Source: Micromonospora sp. MH99 (lineage in GTDB: Bacteria; Actinomycetota; Actinomycetes; Mycobacteriales; Micromonosporaceae). From it: DNA of 40,279 bases. The position numbers and the translations under genes were made by a program. The stretch spans positions 1-40,279 of the forward strand of contig NZ_MUZA01000060.1 of the NCBI RefSeq assembly GCF_021442385.1, in the 5' to 3' direction. Below the pieces are notes generated by a model. It ran no database searches, was not told the DNA's origin, and saw only the letters and a program-made list of their open reading frames with translations. Of the stretch, positions 8,239 to 15,569 are shown piece after piece (the stretch's first letter is position 1; each line of letters begins with the position of its first letter).

Positions 8239-8268
8239 TCTCCCTCCGGTTTGTCGTCCGGAGGGAGA
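8239..8268 (-). promoter_or_regulatory. Perfect 11-bp hairpin containing the hydrolase Shine-Dalgarno
   Basis: On the plus strand TCTCCCTCCGG (8239-8249) pairs with CCGGAGGGAGA (8258-8268) across an 8-nt loop. In the minus-strand transcript the 3' arm is the GGAGGGAGA Shine-Dalgarno of the hydrolase gene, ending 2-5 nt before its start. The structure would hide the ribosome-binding site. There is no U-run, so a simple intrinsic terminator of the preceding histidine kinase/regulator operon is less likely. Confidence 0.55.
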
Positions 8269-8332
8269 GTGCGGGGGCGCCCGGGTCGCGGGCGTCGCAC
8301 CGGGGAGCCGTTTCGCGGCTGGCCCTGTGGGG

Positions 8333-8995
8333 CTACTCGCCGGCGGCGACCAGACCCGTCTCGTACGCCAGCACCACGGCCTGGGCCCGGTCGCGCAGCC
8401 CCAGCTTGCCGAGGATCCGCCCCACGTGCGTCTTCACCGTCTGCTCCGCTACCACCAGGTCACCGGCGATCTCCGCGTTGTTGCGACCCCGGGCGATCAA
8501 CCGCAGCACCTCGGTCTCGCGGGGCGTGAGCCCGGCCAGGTCGGTCGGGCGGGGTCGACGGCGGTCCGGGCGGGCCGCGAACTCGGCGATCAGCCGGCGG
8601 GTCACCGCCGGGGCGAGCAACGCGTCCCCGGCCGCCACCACCCGCACCGCCTGCACCAGGTCGGCCGCCGGCGCGTCCTTGAGCAGGAAACCGCTGGCAC
8701 CGGCGCGCAGCGCCTCGTACACGTAGTCGTCCAGGTCGAACGTCGTGAGGATGAGCACCCGGGGGCGCTGCGCCGAGCGGTCGCCGAGCAGCTTGCGGGT
8801 GGCCTCCAACCCGTCCATGACCGGCATCCGCACGTCCATCAGCACCACGTCCGGGTCGAGCCGGCGGGTGGCGGCGACTGCCTGCGCGCCGTCGGCGGCG
8901 TCACCCACCACGAGCAGGTCCGGCTGGGCGGCGAGCAAAGCGCCGAAGCCCTGCCGGACCATCGCCTGGTCGTCGGCGATCAGCACCTTGATCAT
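8333..8995 (-). CDS. NarL/FixJ-family response regulator
   Basis: 220 aa. The receiver domain (1-120) has the acidic pair Asp8/Asp9 (ADDQAMVRQGF), phospho-acceptor Asp54 (LMDVRMPVMDG), TTFD threonine and LLKDA lysine. The LuxR-type helix-turn-helix (about 148-210) reads LTPRETEVLRLIARGRNNAE, then EQTVKTHVGRILGKL. Its ATG overlaps the stop of the histidine kinase gene (ATGA at 8992-8995), so kinase and regulator are one operon. Targets are unknown; the hydrolase-acyltransferase genes directly downstream are plausible. Confidence 0.95.
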   Translation of the reverse strand: MIKVLIADDQAMVRQGFGALLAAQPDLLVVGDAADGAQAVAATRRLDPDVVLMDVRMPVMDGLEATRKLLGDRSAQRPRVLILTTFDLDDYVYEALRAGASGFLLKDAPAADLVQAVRVVAAGDALLAPAVTRRLIAEFAARPDRRRPRPTDLAGLTPRETEVLRLIARGRNNAEIAGDLVVAEQTVKTHVGRILGKLGLRDRAQAVVLAYETGLVAAGE

Positions 8996-10224
8996 GCGTC
9001 TCCGCTCTGCGCCTCGTACGGCAGGTCGGCCGCCACCGCGTAACCGCCGTCGGGCAGCGGCCCGGCGGTGAACGTACCGCCCAGTGAGGTGGCCCGCTCC
9101 CGCATGCCGGTCAGCCCGTGCCCCGGACTGCCGTCGGCGGTCGGTCGGGCGTCGGTCGGGGAGTTCTCGACGCGTACTCCCAGACCGGACTGACGGGCGC
9201 GGACGGTGACGCGCACCGCGGCGCCGGCCGCGTGCCGGGCCGCGTTCGCCAGCCCCTCCTGCACGATGCGGTACGCGGCCAGCCCGACCGGCGCGGGCAC
9301 CCGCCCGTCACCCAGCGAATCGACGTCCAGGGTCACCGGCAGTCCGGCGCGGCGGGCCGCGTCCACCATCGGGCCCAGGTCGGTCAGGTCGGGCTGCGGA
9401 GCGGTCTGCGGGCCGGTGGCCTCGCTGCGCAGCACCCCCAGCAGCCGCCGCATGTCGGTGAGCGCGTCACGGGCCGAGCCGGCGATGGCGGCGAACTCGG
9501 CGGCCGCCGGCGCCGGCACGTCGGTCAACCGGTACGGCGCGGTCTCGGCCTGCACCGCGATCAGCGACATGTGGTGGGCCACCACGTCGTGCAGCTCGCG
9601 GGCGATCCGGGTGCGCTCCTCCAGCACCGCGCGGCGTTCCTGCTCCCGCTCGCTCAGCTCGGTCTGCGCGGCCAGCGCCCGCCGGGACAGCCGGTTGCGC
9701 CGGATCAGGTCACCGACGATCGCCAGCGCGCCGAGCAGCGCCAGGACGGCGGCCCGGTTCTCCGGGTGCGCCAGGGTGAGCACCGGCACCGCGGTGATCG
9801 CCACCACCCAGGCCAGCACCGGCCGGTCGACCCGCGCGACGACCACCGCGACCACCGCTACCGAGCCGAGCGCCAGCGGCGGCGTCCACGGCCCGGGCAG
9901 GCCGGCCGGCGCGTTGAACGTGCACACCAGCAGGGCCAGCACCGTGAGCCGCCAGGCCAGCAGCGGACGCCGGGGCAGCGCCAGCAGCGGCGCCACCGTC
10001 ATCGCCGCGAACAGCACCGCGACCGGCGCCGGCAGACCCCAGTCGCTCTCCACGGCGAACGTGATCCAGAAGAGGCCGAGCGCGGCCAGCAGCCCGACCG
10101 GGGCGGCGGGGCGGGCCAGCCGGGGCCAGCGGGCCAGCAGCGGTCGACCGGGCGGGGCGTCCGGGCCCCACAGGGTCTGCCGCAGCGCCCGCAGGGCCAC
10201 GGCGATCGGTTGCCGGTTCACCAC
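8992..10224 (-). CDS. Sensor histidine kinase (HisKA_3/NarL-partner type)
   Basis: About 410 aa from GTG 10224 (a GTG follows at 10221; the frame is open up to 10263). Five or so hydrophobic helices in the first 160 residues form an uncharacterised membrane sensor (e.g. PVGLLAALGLFWITFAV, PVAVLFAAMTVAPLLAL). A coiled region with EREQERRAVLEERTRIAREL leads to the phospho-acceptor His at about 212 in RELHDVVAHHMS, the HisKA_3 motif. The C-terminal HATPase has IVQEGLANAARHA (N box) and DGSPGHGLTGMRERA (G box). Partner of the response regulator it overlaps. Divergent from fabG with about 150 bp between. Confidence 0.92.
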   Translation of the reverse strand: MVNRQPIAVALRALRQTLWGPDAPPGRPLLARWPRLARPAAPVGLLAALGLFWITFAVESDWGLPAPVAVLFAAMTVAPLLALPRRPLLAWRLTVLALLVCTFNAPAGLPGPWTPPLALGSVAVVAVVVARVDRPVLAWVVAITAVPVLTLAHPENRAAVLALLGALAIVGDLIRRNRLSRRALAAQTELSEREQERRAVLEERTRIARELHDVVAHHMSLIAVQAETAPYRLTDVPAPAAAEFAAIAGSARDALTDMRRLLGVLRSEATGPQTAPQPDLTDLGPMVDAARRAGLPVTLDVDSLGDGRVPAPVGLAAYRIVQEGLANAARHAAGAAVRVTVRARQSGLGVRVENSPTDARPTADGSPGHGLTGMRERATSLGGTFTAGPLPDGGYAVAADLPYEAQSGDA

Positions 10225-10315
10225 CCGGAGGCTACGGGCAGAGCCCGTCACGGGGCGTGCCACCAGGGGTTGATCCCGGTGTCGTACCCCGGTGTGACGC
10301 GGCTCCCGTTAGCGC

Positions 10316-10339
10316 TTACCTGTGGGTAACGCCTAGGCT
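10316..10339 (+). promoter_or_regulatory. Candidate promoter/operator for fabG-inhA
   Basis: An inverted repeat TTACC-TGTG-GGTAA (10316-10329) lies just upstream of TAGGCT (10334-10339), a reasonable -10 box for the fabG transcript, 37 nt before the GTG start. No good -35 is visible at the right distance. The repeat could be an operator; the regulator is not identified. Confidence 0.35.
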
Positions 10340-10375
10340 CGCCAGCGACTGAGATCAGCTGAGCAAGGGGGAACA

Positions 10376-11080
10376 GTGGCCCGTACCGTGCTGGTGACCG
10401 GGGGCAACCGGGGGATCGGCCTGGCCATCGCGCAGGCCTTCGCCAAGCAGGGCGACCGGGTGGCCGTCACCCACCGCAGCGGCGACGCCCCCGACGGGCT
10501 GTTCGGCGTGCGCGCCGACGTCACCGACGCGGCCTCGATCGACGCCGCGTTCACCGCCGTCGAGGCCGAGCTGGGGCCGGTCGAGGTGGTGGTCGCCAAC
10601 GCCGGCATGACCGACGACACCCTGCTGCTGCGGATGTCCGAGGAGCAGTTCACCGGTGTGCTGGACACCAACCTCACCGGCGCGTTCCGGGTCGCGAAGC
10701 GGGCCTCGGGCAAGATGCTGCGGGCCAAGTGGGGCCGCATGATCTTCATCTCCTCGGTGGTGGGCCTCTCCGGCGGCGCCGGTCAGGTCAACTACGCCGC
10801 CAGCAAGGCCGGCCTGGTCGGCGTGGCCCGCTCGATCACCCGTGAGCTGGGCAGCCGCAACATCACCGCGAACGTGGTGGCGCCCGGCTTCATCGACACC
10901 GACATGACCGCCAGCCTCAGCGACGACCGCAAGGCGGAGATCCGCAAGTCCATCCCGGCCGGCCGCATGGCCAGCCCGGACGAGGTGGCCGCCGTGGTCA
11001 CCTGGCTGGCCTCGGACGGCGCCGGGTACGTCTCCGGCGCCGTGATCCCGGTCGACGGCGGCCTCGGCATGGGCCACTGA
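10376..11080 (+). CDS. fabG: 3-oxoacyl-ACP reductase FabG (MabA-type)
   Basis: 234 aa, GTG start with AAGGGGGAA upstream. Short-chain dehydrogenase fold: NADPH motif TGGNRGIG (residues 8-15), NAG in VVANAG, catalytic Ser in FISSVVG, and YAASKAG giving Tyr-x3-Lys. It reduces 3-oxoacyl-ACP in fatty acid elongation. It is followed 34 nt later by the InhA-type enoyl reductase and then ferrochelatase, the same order as mabA-inhA-hemZ in mycobacteria, which supports the assignment over a generic SDR. Confidence 0.95.
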   Translation: MARTVLVTGGNRGIGLAIAQAFAKQGDRVAVTHRSGDAPDGLFGVRADVTDAASIDAAFTAVEAELGPVEVVVANAGMTDDTLLLRMSEEQFTGVLDTNLTGAFRVAKRASGKMLRAKWGRMIFISSVVGLSGGAGQVNYAASKAGLVGVARSITRELGSRNITANVVAPGFIDTDMTASLSDDRKAEIRKSIPAGRMASPDEVAAVVTWLASDGAGYVSGAVIPVDGGLGMGH

Positions 11081-11114
11081 CCAGCGCTTCGACAACGTAC
11101 GGAGGAAACCCTGC

Positions 11115-11882
11115 ATGTCCGGACTGCTCGCCGGTAAGCGGCTGCTCGTCACCGGTGTGATCACCGAGGCTTCGATCGCCTTCTCGGTGGCGAAACTCGC
11201 CCAGGAGAACGGCGCGCAGGTCGTGCTGACCGGCTTCGGACGGCTCTCCCTGGTCGAGCGGATCGCCAAGCGGCTGCCCGAGCCCGCCCCGGTGATCGAG
11301 GTCGACGTGACCAACACCGAGCACCTGGCCAGCCTCGCCGACCGGGTACGGGAGCACGTCGACGGCCTCGACGGCGTCGTGCACTCGATCGGCTTCGCCC
11401 CGCAGAGCTGCCTCGGGGGCGGGTTCCTCGACGCGCCCTGGGAGGACGTGGCGACCGCCCTGCACGTCTCCACCTTCTCGTACAAGTCCCTCGCGATGGC
11501 GGCGCTGCCGCTGATGTCGGCCGGCGGCGCGGTGGTCGGCCTGACCTTCGACGCCACGAAGGCGTGGCCGGTCTACGACTGGATGGGCGTGGCCAAGGCC
11601 GGCCTGGAGTCCGCGTCCCGCTACCTCGCCATGCACCTGGGCAAGCAGGGCATCCGCAGCAACCTGGTCGCCGCCGGGCCACTGCGCACCATCGCCGCGA
11701 AGTCGATCCCCGGCTTCGACCAGTTCGAGGAGGCGTGGGCCGAGCGGGCGCCGCTGGGCTGGAGCCTCACCGACCAGGAGCCGGCCGCCCGGGCCTGCCT
11801 GGCGCTGCTCTCGGACTGGTTCCCGGCCACCACCGGCGAGATCGTGCACGTCGACGGCGGCTACCACGCCGTCGGTTCCTGA
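11115..11882 (+). CDS. fabI: Enoyl-ACP reductase FabI (InhA-type)
   Basis: 255 aa, ATG with GGAGGAAAC about 7 nt upstream. The N-terminal NAD-binding segment VTGVITEASIAFSVAKLA matches InhA (VSGIITDSSIAF type). HSIGFAP, the substrate-loop aromatic residues, and the catalytic YDWMGVAKAG (Tyr-x6-Lys) are all present, as is GGYHAVGS at the C-terminus. It catalyses the NADH-dependent last reduction of each fatty acid elongation cycle. Forms an operon with fabG. Confidence 0.95.
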   Translation: MSGLLAGKRLLVTGVITEASIAFSVAKLAQENGAQVVLTGFGRLSLVERIAKRLPEPAPVIEVDVTNTEHLASLADRVREHVDGLDGVVHSIGFAPQSCLGGGFLDAPWEDVATALHVSTFSYKSLAMAALPLMSAGGAVVGLTFDATKAWPVYDWMGVAKAGLESASRYLAMHLGKQGIRSNLVAAGPLRTIAAKSIPGFDQFEEAWAERAPLGWSLTDQEPAARACLALLSDWFPATTGEIVHVDGGYHAVGS

Positions 11883-11892
11883 CGCTGCGCCG

Positions 11893-11947
11893 CGACGCTC
11901 CCTGGTCGCCGTCCGCGTGATCCACGCGTCCGGACCAGGGGGCGTCG
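11893..11947. repeat. Imperfect nested hairpin between inhA-type gene and hemH
   Basis: Outer arms of 15 bp (CGACGCTCCCTGGTC at 11893-11907 and its inverse at 11933-11947, 14 of 15 matching) enclose a second perfect 6-bp stem CGCGTG/CACGCG (11914-11919, 11923-11928). It sits in the 100-bp gap before ferrochelatase. It may attenuate readthrough into hemH or be a short repetitive element; no U-run follows. Confidence 0.45.
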
Positions 11948-11982
11948 CCGGGCCGTCGCGGCCGAGGGGCGAGAATGACCCC

Positions 11983-13035
11983 ATGGCGTACGACGCGGTG
12001 GTGCTGGTGTCCTTCGGCGGGCCCGAACGGCCCGAGGATGTGATGCCGTTCCTGCAGAACGTGACCCGCGGCCGAGGCGTGCCGCCCGAGCGGCTGGCCG
12101 AGGTCGCCGAGCACTACCAGCACTTCGGCGGGGTGTCCCCGATCAACCAGCAGAACCGCGAGTTGCTGGCCGCCGTCCGCGCCGACTTCGCCGCGCACGG
12201 TCTCGACCTGCCCATCTACTGGGGCAACCGCAACTGGGACCCGATGCTCGCCGACACCGTGACACAGATGCGCGACGACGGGGTGACCCGGGCGCTGGCC
12301 TTCGTCACCAGCGCGTACGGCGGCTACTCGTCCTGCCGGCAGTACCAGGAGGACATCGCCGCCGCCCGCGCCGCCGTCGGCCCGGACGCCCCGGTGATCG
12401 AGAAGATCCGCCAGTTCTGGGACCATCCCGGCTTCATCGAGCCGCACGTCGACGCCGTCCGTGCCGCGCTGGGCCAGCTCGACCCGGCCCGGCGGGACAC
12501 CACCCGGCTGGTGTTCACCGCCCACTCCATCCCCACCTCGATGGCGGCCAACGCCGGCCCGCACGGCGGCCGGTACGAGGCGCAACTGCGGGAGGCCGCC
12601 GCGCTGGTGGCCGCTGCCGCCGCCCCCGACCTGGCGTACGACCTGGTCTGGCAGAGCCGTTCGGGCCCCCCGCACGTGCCGTGGCTGGAGCCGGACATCA
12701 ACGACCACCTGGGCACCCTCGCCGAGGGCGGCACCACGAGCGTGGTGGTCAGCCCGATCGGGTTCGTCTCCGACCACCTGGAAGTGGTGTGGGACCTCGA
12801 CACCGAGGCACTGGAGACGGCCAAGCAGCTCGGCCTGGACTTCGTCCGGGCGGGCACCCCGGGCATCGACCCGCGATTCGTGACAATGGTCCGGGAGCTG
12901 GTCACCGAGCGGACCGACCCGGACGGCGCGCAGCTGCGTCGCCGTCTCGGCGAGCTGCCGATGTGGGACACCTGCCCCACCGTCTGCTGTGTTCCGACCC
13001 GCCGTCCGACGCCCGCTGGGAGCACCGATGCATGA
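11983..13035 (+). CDS. hemH: Ferrochelatase (coproporphyrin ferrochelatase type)
   Basis: 350 aa from ATG 11983 (MAYDAVVLVSFGGPERPEDV), with GAGGGGCGA upstream. Family features: FGGPE, GVSPINQQNRELLAA, the metal-site His region VFTAHSIPTSMA, WQSRSGPPHVPWLEPDI, and PIGFVSDHLEVVWDLDTEA containing the conserved His/Glu. A conserved cysteine in SSCRQYQED and a C-terminal CPTVCC cluster match the [2Fe-2S] ligands reported for mycobacterial ferrochelatase. In actinobacteria this enzyme inserts iron into coproporphyrin III. The last 8 nt overlap the next gene. Confidence 0.95.
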   Translation: MAYDAVVLVSFGGPERPEDVMPFLQNVTRGRGVPPERLAEVAEHYQHFGGVSPINQQNRELLAAVRADFAAHGLDLPIYWGNRNWDPMLADTVTQMRDDGVTRALAFVTSAYGGYSSCRQYQEDIAAARAAVGPDAPVIEKIRQFWDHPGFIEPHVDAVRAALGQLDPARRDTTRLVFTAHSIPTSMAANAGPHGGRYEAQLREAAALVAAAAAPDLAYDLVWQSRSGPPHVPWLEPDINDHLGTLAEGGTTSVVVSPIGFVSDHLEVVWDLDTEALETAKQLGLDFVRAGTPGIDPRFVTMVRELVTERTDPDGAQLRRRLGELPMWDTCPTVCCVPTRRPTPAGSTDA

Positions 13036-13807
13036 CCGCAAGCCCGTGCAGAGCTGGCTCACCGACATGGACGGCGTGCTGGTGCACGAGGGCCAGCCGG
13101 TGCCCGGCGCACCGGAGTTCATCAACCGGCTGCGCGCCTCCGGCAAGCCGTTCCTGGTGCTGACCAACAACTCGATCTACACCCCGCGGGACCTCACCGC
13201 CAGGTTGAGCCGGATGGGCCTGGACGTGCCGGAGGAGTCGATCTGGTCCTCCGCCCTGGCCACCGGCCAGTTCCTCGCCGACCAGCGGCCGGGTGGCACC
13301 GCGTACGTCATCGGAGAGGCCGGCCTGACCACGGCGCTGCACGCGGTCGGCTACGTGCTCACCGACTTCGCCCCGGACTACGTGGTGCTCGGCGAGACCC
13401 GCACCTACAGCTTCGAGGCGATCACCAAGGCGGTGCGGCTGATCAACGACGGGGCCCGGTTCATCTGCACCAACCCCGACGTGACCGGCCCGTCCGTGGA
13501 GGGCGCCCTGCCCGCCGCCGGCTCGGTCGCTGCCATGATCTCCAAGGCGACCGGGGTGGAGCCGTACTTCGTCGGCAAGCCGAACCCGATGATGATGCGC
13601 TCCGCGCTGAACACCATCAACGCGCACTCGGAGACCACCGCGATGATCGGCGACCGGATGGACACCGACATCCTCTGCGGTCTGGAGGCTGGGCTGGAGA
13701 CGATCCTGGTGCTCACCGGCATCAGCAGCCGTACCGAGGCGGAGCGCTACCCGTACCGACCGTCCCGGATCATCAACTCGGTGGCCGACCTGCTCGACGA
13801 GGTCTGA
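13028..13807 (+). CDS. HAD-IIA family hydrolase (NagD-like)
   Basis: 259 aa from ATG 13028, with GGGAGC 4-5 nt upstream; overlaps hemH. Motif I is WLTDMDGVLVHEG with the DxD pair, motif II FLVLTNNS, then the class IIA cap, the Lys of FVGKPNPMMMRSA and motif IV MIGDRMDTDI. These fit the NagD/4-nitrophenylphosphatase group of phosphatases acting on sugar or nucleotide monophosphates. Co-transcription with hemH is probably positional; no haem role is suggested by the sequence. Confidence 0.92.
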   Translation: MHDRKPVQSWLTDMDGVLVHEGQPVPGAPEFINRLRASGKPFLVLTNNSIYTPRDLTARLSRMGLDVPEESIWSSALATGQFLADQRPGGTAYVIGEAGLTTALHAVGYVLTDFAPDYVVLGETRTYSFEAITKAVRLINDGARFICTNPDVTGPSVEGALPAAGSVAAMISKATGVEPYFVGKPNPMMMRSALNTINAHSETTAMIGDRMDTDILCGLEAGLETILVLTGISSRTEAERYPYRPSRIINSVADLLDEV

Positions 13808-13824
13808 CCGCGCCCCGCTCTCGC

Positions 13825-13893
13825 CGATCTTGCACTTGCTGTCGCCGGTATGGCCGGGATGCCCGTTGTGCCGCGACACAAAGTGCAAGATCG
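13825..13893. repeat. Intergenic inverted-repeat element with GATCTTGCACTT arms
   Basis: Arms of 21 bp at 13825-13845 and 13873-13893 match at 19 of 21 positions; both contain GATCTTGCACTT. The 27-nt loop contains GGCCGGGATGCCCG. It fills most of the 99-bp gap between two convergent genes and could serve as a bidirectional terminator. I recall near-identical elements scattered in Micromonospora genomes, so it is probably a REP-like interspersed repeat. Confidence 0.75.
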
Positions 13894-13906
13894 ACGCGGT
13901 GTGGGG

Positions 13907-14722
13907 TCAGGGGCGTAGCGGGGCGTTGCAGGCGGCGACCAGCGCCTGCCGACAGGCCGTGGTGAGCGGGCGCAGCGCGGCGTCGCGCTGCTGGGCCTCG
14001 TAGTTGTTGATCGCGCCACCGGGCGCGGCGTGCCCGGCCAGCGCGAGCACCCGGTCGAGCACCGCGGCCCTGGCGAAGAGCCGGCGGGCCCGCGGGTCGA
14101 AGCCGGGTGGCAGATCGGTGGCGCCGTCCGGGCGGCGCAGCGCGGCCAGCGCTCCGGCCAACTCGGGCCGCCACTGGGCCACGTCGAGCCGGGTCAGCGC
14201 GGCTGTCGTCTCGGCCAGTGCGGCGGCCAGCTCGGCCTCCGCCTCGGCGGCGCCGGGCAGCGACAGCGAGGCGGCCGGGGCGTTGGCCGGCAGCGGGTAC
14301 ACCCGCCACAGCACCGTCTCGAAACAGTCCCCCGAGCCGGACGTGTGGCTGCGCACCTGCGGGATCAGACCCAGCCCGCCGGCCACCACCGCCTCGCCGG
14401 CCACCAGCGCCGCCCCGGCGAAGTCCCCGGGACCGGGCAGACCCCGCGGGTCGCCCGGCGCGGGCAGCACCAGACGGATCTCGTCGGGGGAGAGCTTGGC
14501 CAGGGTGGGCAGCGCGGCACCCAGCGGGACGTCGGTCCAGGTGCCGGGGGCGTCCGCAACGAGATGCTCCTCGTCACCGGCGATGGCGTCGGCGACCTCG
14601 TCGTACGGCACCAGCCCGGCACGCCACGCGCGCACCCAGGCAACGAACCGGCTCGACCGGCGCGGCGCAAGCGTGGCCGCGCCCGTTGCGGGGGTGGACA
14701 TGCCGAAAGGGTACGTGGTCAT
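13907..14722 (-). CDS. Conserved actinobacterial protein of unknown function
   Basis: 271 aa from ATG 14722; an ATG seven codons later (14701, MSTPATGA) is an equally good start and neither has a clear Shine-Dalgarno. Features visible: RFVAWVRAWRAGLVPYDEVADA near the N-terminus (split RFVAWVRAWRAG / LVPYDEVADA), a central GSGDCFETVLWRVYPLP, a long Ala/Glu-rich helical region, and a C-terminus rich in Ala/Arg helices. No membrane segment or catalytic motif. Such proteins are annotated as hypothetical in actinomycetes. Convergent with the NagD-like gene. Confidence 0.75.
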   Translation of the reverse strand: MTTYPFGMSTPATGAATLAPRRSSRFVAWVRAWRAGLVPYDEVADAIAGDEEHLVADAPGTWTDVPLGAALPTLAKLSPDEIRLVLPAPGDPRGLPGPGDFAGAALVAGEAVVAGGLGLIPQVRSHTSGSGDCFETVLWRVYPLPANAPAASLSLPGAAEAEAELAAALAETTAALTRLDVAQWRPELAGALAALRRPDGATDLPPGFDPRARRLFARAAVLDRVLALAGHAAPGGAINNYEAQQRDAALRPLTTACRQALVAACNAPLRP

Positions 14723-14871
14723 CGGTGGCCCTGTCTCGACTGCCGCTCCGGCCGCCCTGCCTGCCCCGAACTGCCCCCTTCGCCCGATCCTCGTCCGCGG
14801 CGCGGCTCGCTGATCCGCTGTCGACCGTCATTCGGCGGCGCCGCGGCCCCGACCGTGTGCCTCCCGGAGCG

Positions 14872-15462
14872 CTAGCGCAGCCGCAGACCCGCGATGACCA
14901 GGCCGACCATGAGGCGCGCGTCGTAGCCAGGGTTGTCCGCGCCGATGCAGAGGTTGCCGACGCCGTGCATCAGGACGAGGGCGTCCATGTCGGGAATGAT
15001 CTCGCCGGCCGTGCTGGCGGCGTCGAGCAGTTCGGCGCAGACGGGGACGAGTCGGTCGAGGAAGTAGGCGTGCAGCGTCTGGAAGGCGGCGTCGTCGGAC
15101 CGCATCGCCTCGGCGAGGCCGTGCTTGGTGACCAGGAAGTCGACGAAGAGGTGGATCCAGCTCGCCAGGGCGGCGTGCGGGGTGGCGCTCTCCGCGAGCA
15201 GCACCGGGCCGGCCGCGGCGCATGCCTCCACCTGGTGTCGGTACACCGCGACGATCAGGTCGGCGCGGGTCGGGAAGTGGCGGTAGATCGTCCCGACGCC
15301 GACGCCGGCCCTGGCGGCGATGTCACGCACCGGCGCATTGACTCCAGAGGCGACGAATGCCGCGGCGGCCGCCTCCAGGAGCGCCGTCTCGTTGCGCCGC
15401 GAATCAGCCCGCCGCTTGCGCGGGGCACCCGCCTCCGTGCCGGTCACCGTTACCCCCGTCAC
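14872..15462 (-). CDS. TetR/AcrR family transcriptional regulator
   Basis: 196 aa, GTG start with AAGGGAT just upstream. The N-terminal helix-turn-helix covers residues 20-67: NETALLEAAAAAFVASG, then VRDIAARAGVGVGTIYRHFP, the standard TetR recognition helix. The C-terminal ligand domain (HPL: HAALASWIHLFVDFLVTKHG) resembles the SbtR-like C-terminal group of TetR regulators. It is divergent from an alpha/beta hydrolase gene, with two identical-core palindromes in the shared promoter, so it most likely represses both itself and the hydrolase. Confidence 0.92.
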   Translation of the reverse strand: MTGVTVTGTEAGAPRKRRADSRRNETALLEAAAAAFVASGVNAPVRDIAARAGVGVGTIYRHFPTRADLIVAVYRHQVEACAAAGPVLLAESATPHAALASWIHLFVDFLVTKHGLAEAMRSDDAAFQTLHAYFLDRLVPVCAELLDAASTAGEIIPDMDALVLMHGVGNLCIGADNPGYDARLMVGLVIAGLRLR

Positions 15463-15467
15463 ATCCC

Positions 15468-15515
15468 TTGGAAAACGGAACCATGTTCCGTATGTTTTAA
15501 CGGAACCGAGTTCCG
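15468..15515 (+). promoter_or_regulatory. Promoter with two tandem TetR operators
   Basis: A -35 box TTGGAA (15468-15473) and -10 box TATGTT (15491-15496) are 17 bp apart, reading toward the hydrolase. Two perfect palindromes with consensus CGGAAC-N3-GTTCCG occur at 15476-15490 (exactly filling the spacer) and 15501-15515 (over the expected transcription start), 25 bp centre to centre. This arrangement is a textbook repressor site for the adjacent TetR protein. Confidence 0.8.
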
Positions 15516-15569
15516 CCTATGCAGCATGCCAGGAACGGCAGGCGGACACCAAGTCAACCAGGAGCGATC

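Noticed and set aside
7424..9043. Plus-strand frame of 539 codons opposite hydrolase and response regulator
   Set aside because: Shadow; spans the intergenic hairpin and two real minus-strand genes.
13825..13893. CRISPR repeat or tRNA-like structure
   Set aside because: Only one palindromic unit, no repeated spacers, no T-loop or acceptor-stem pattern.
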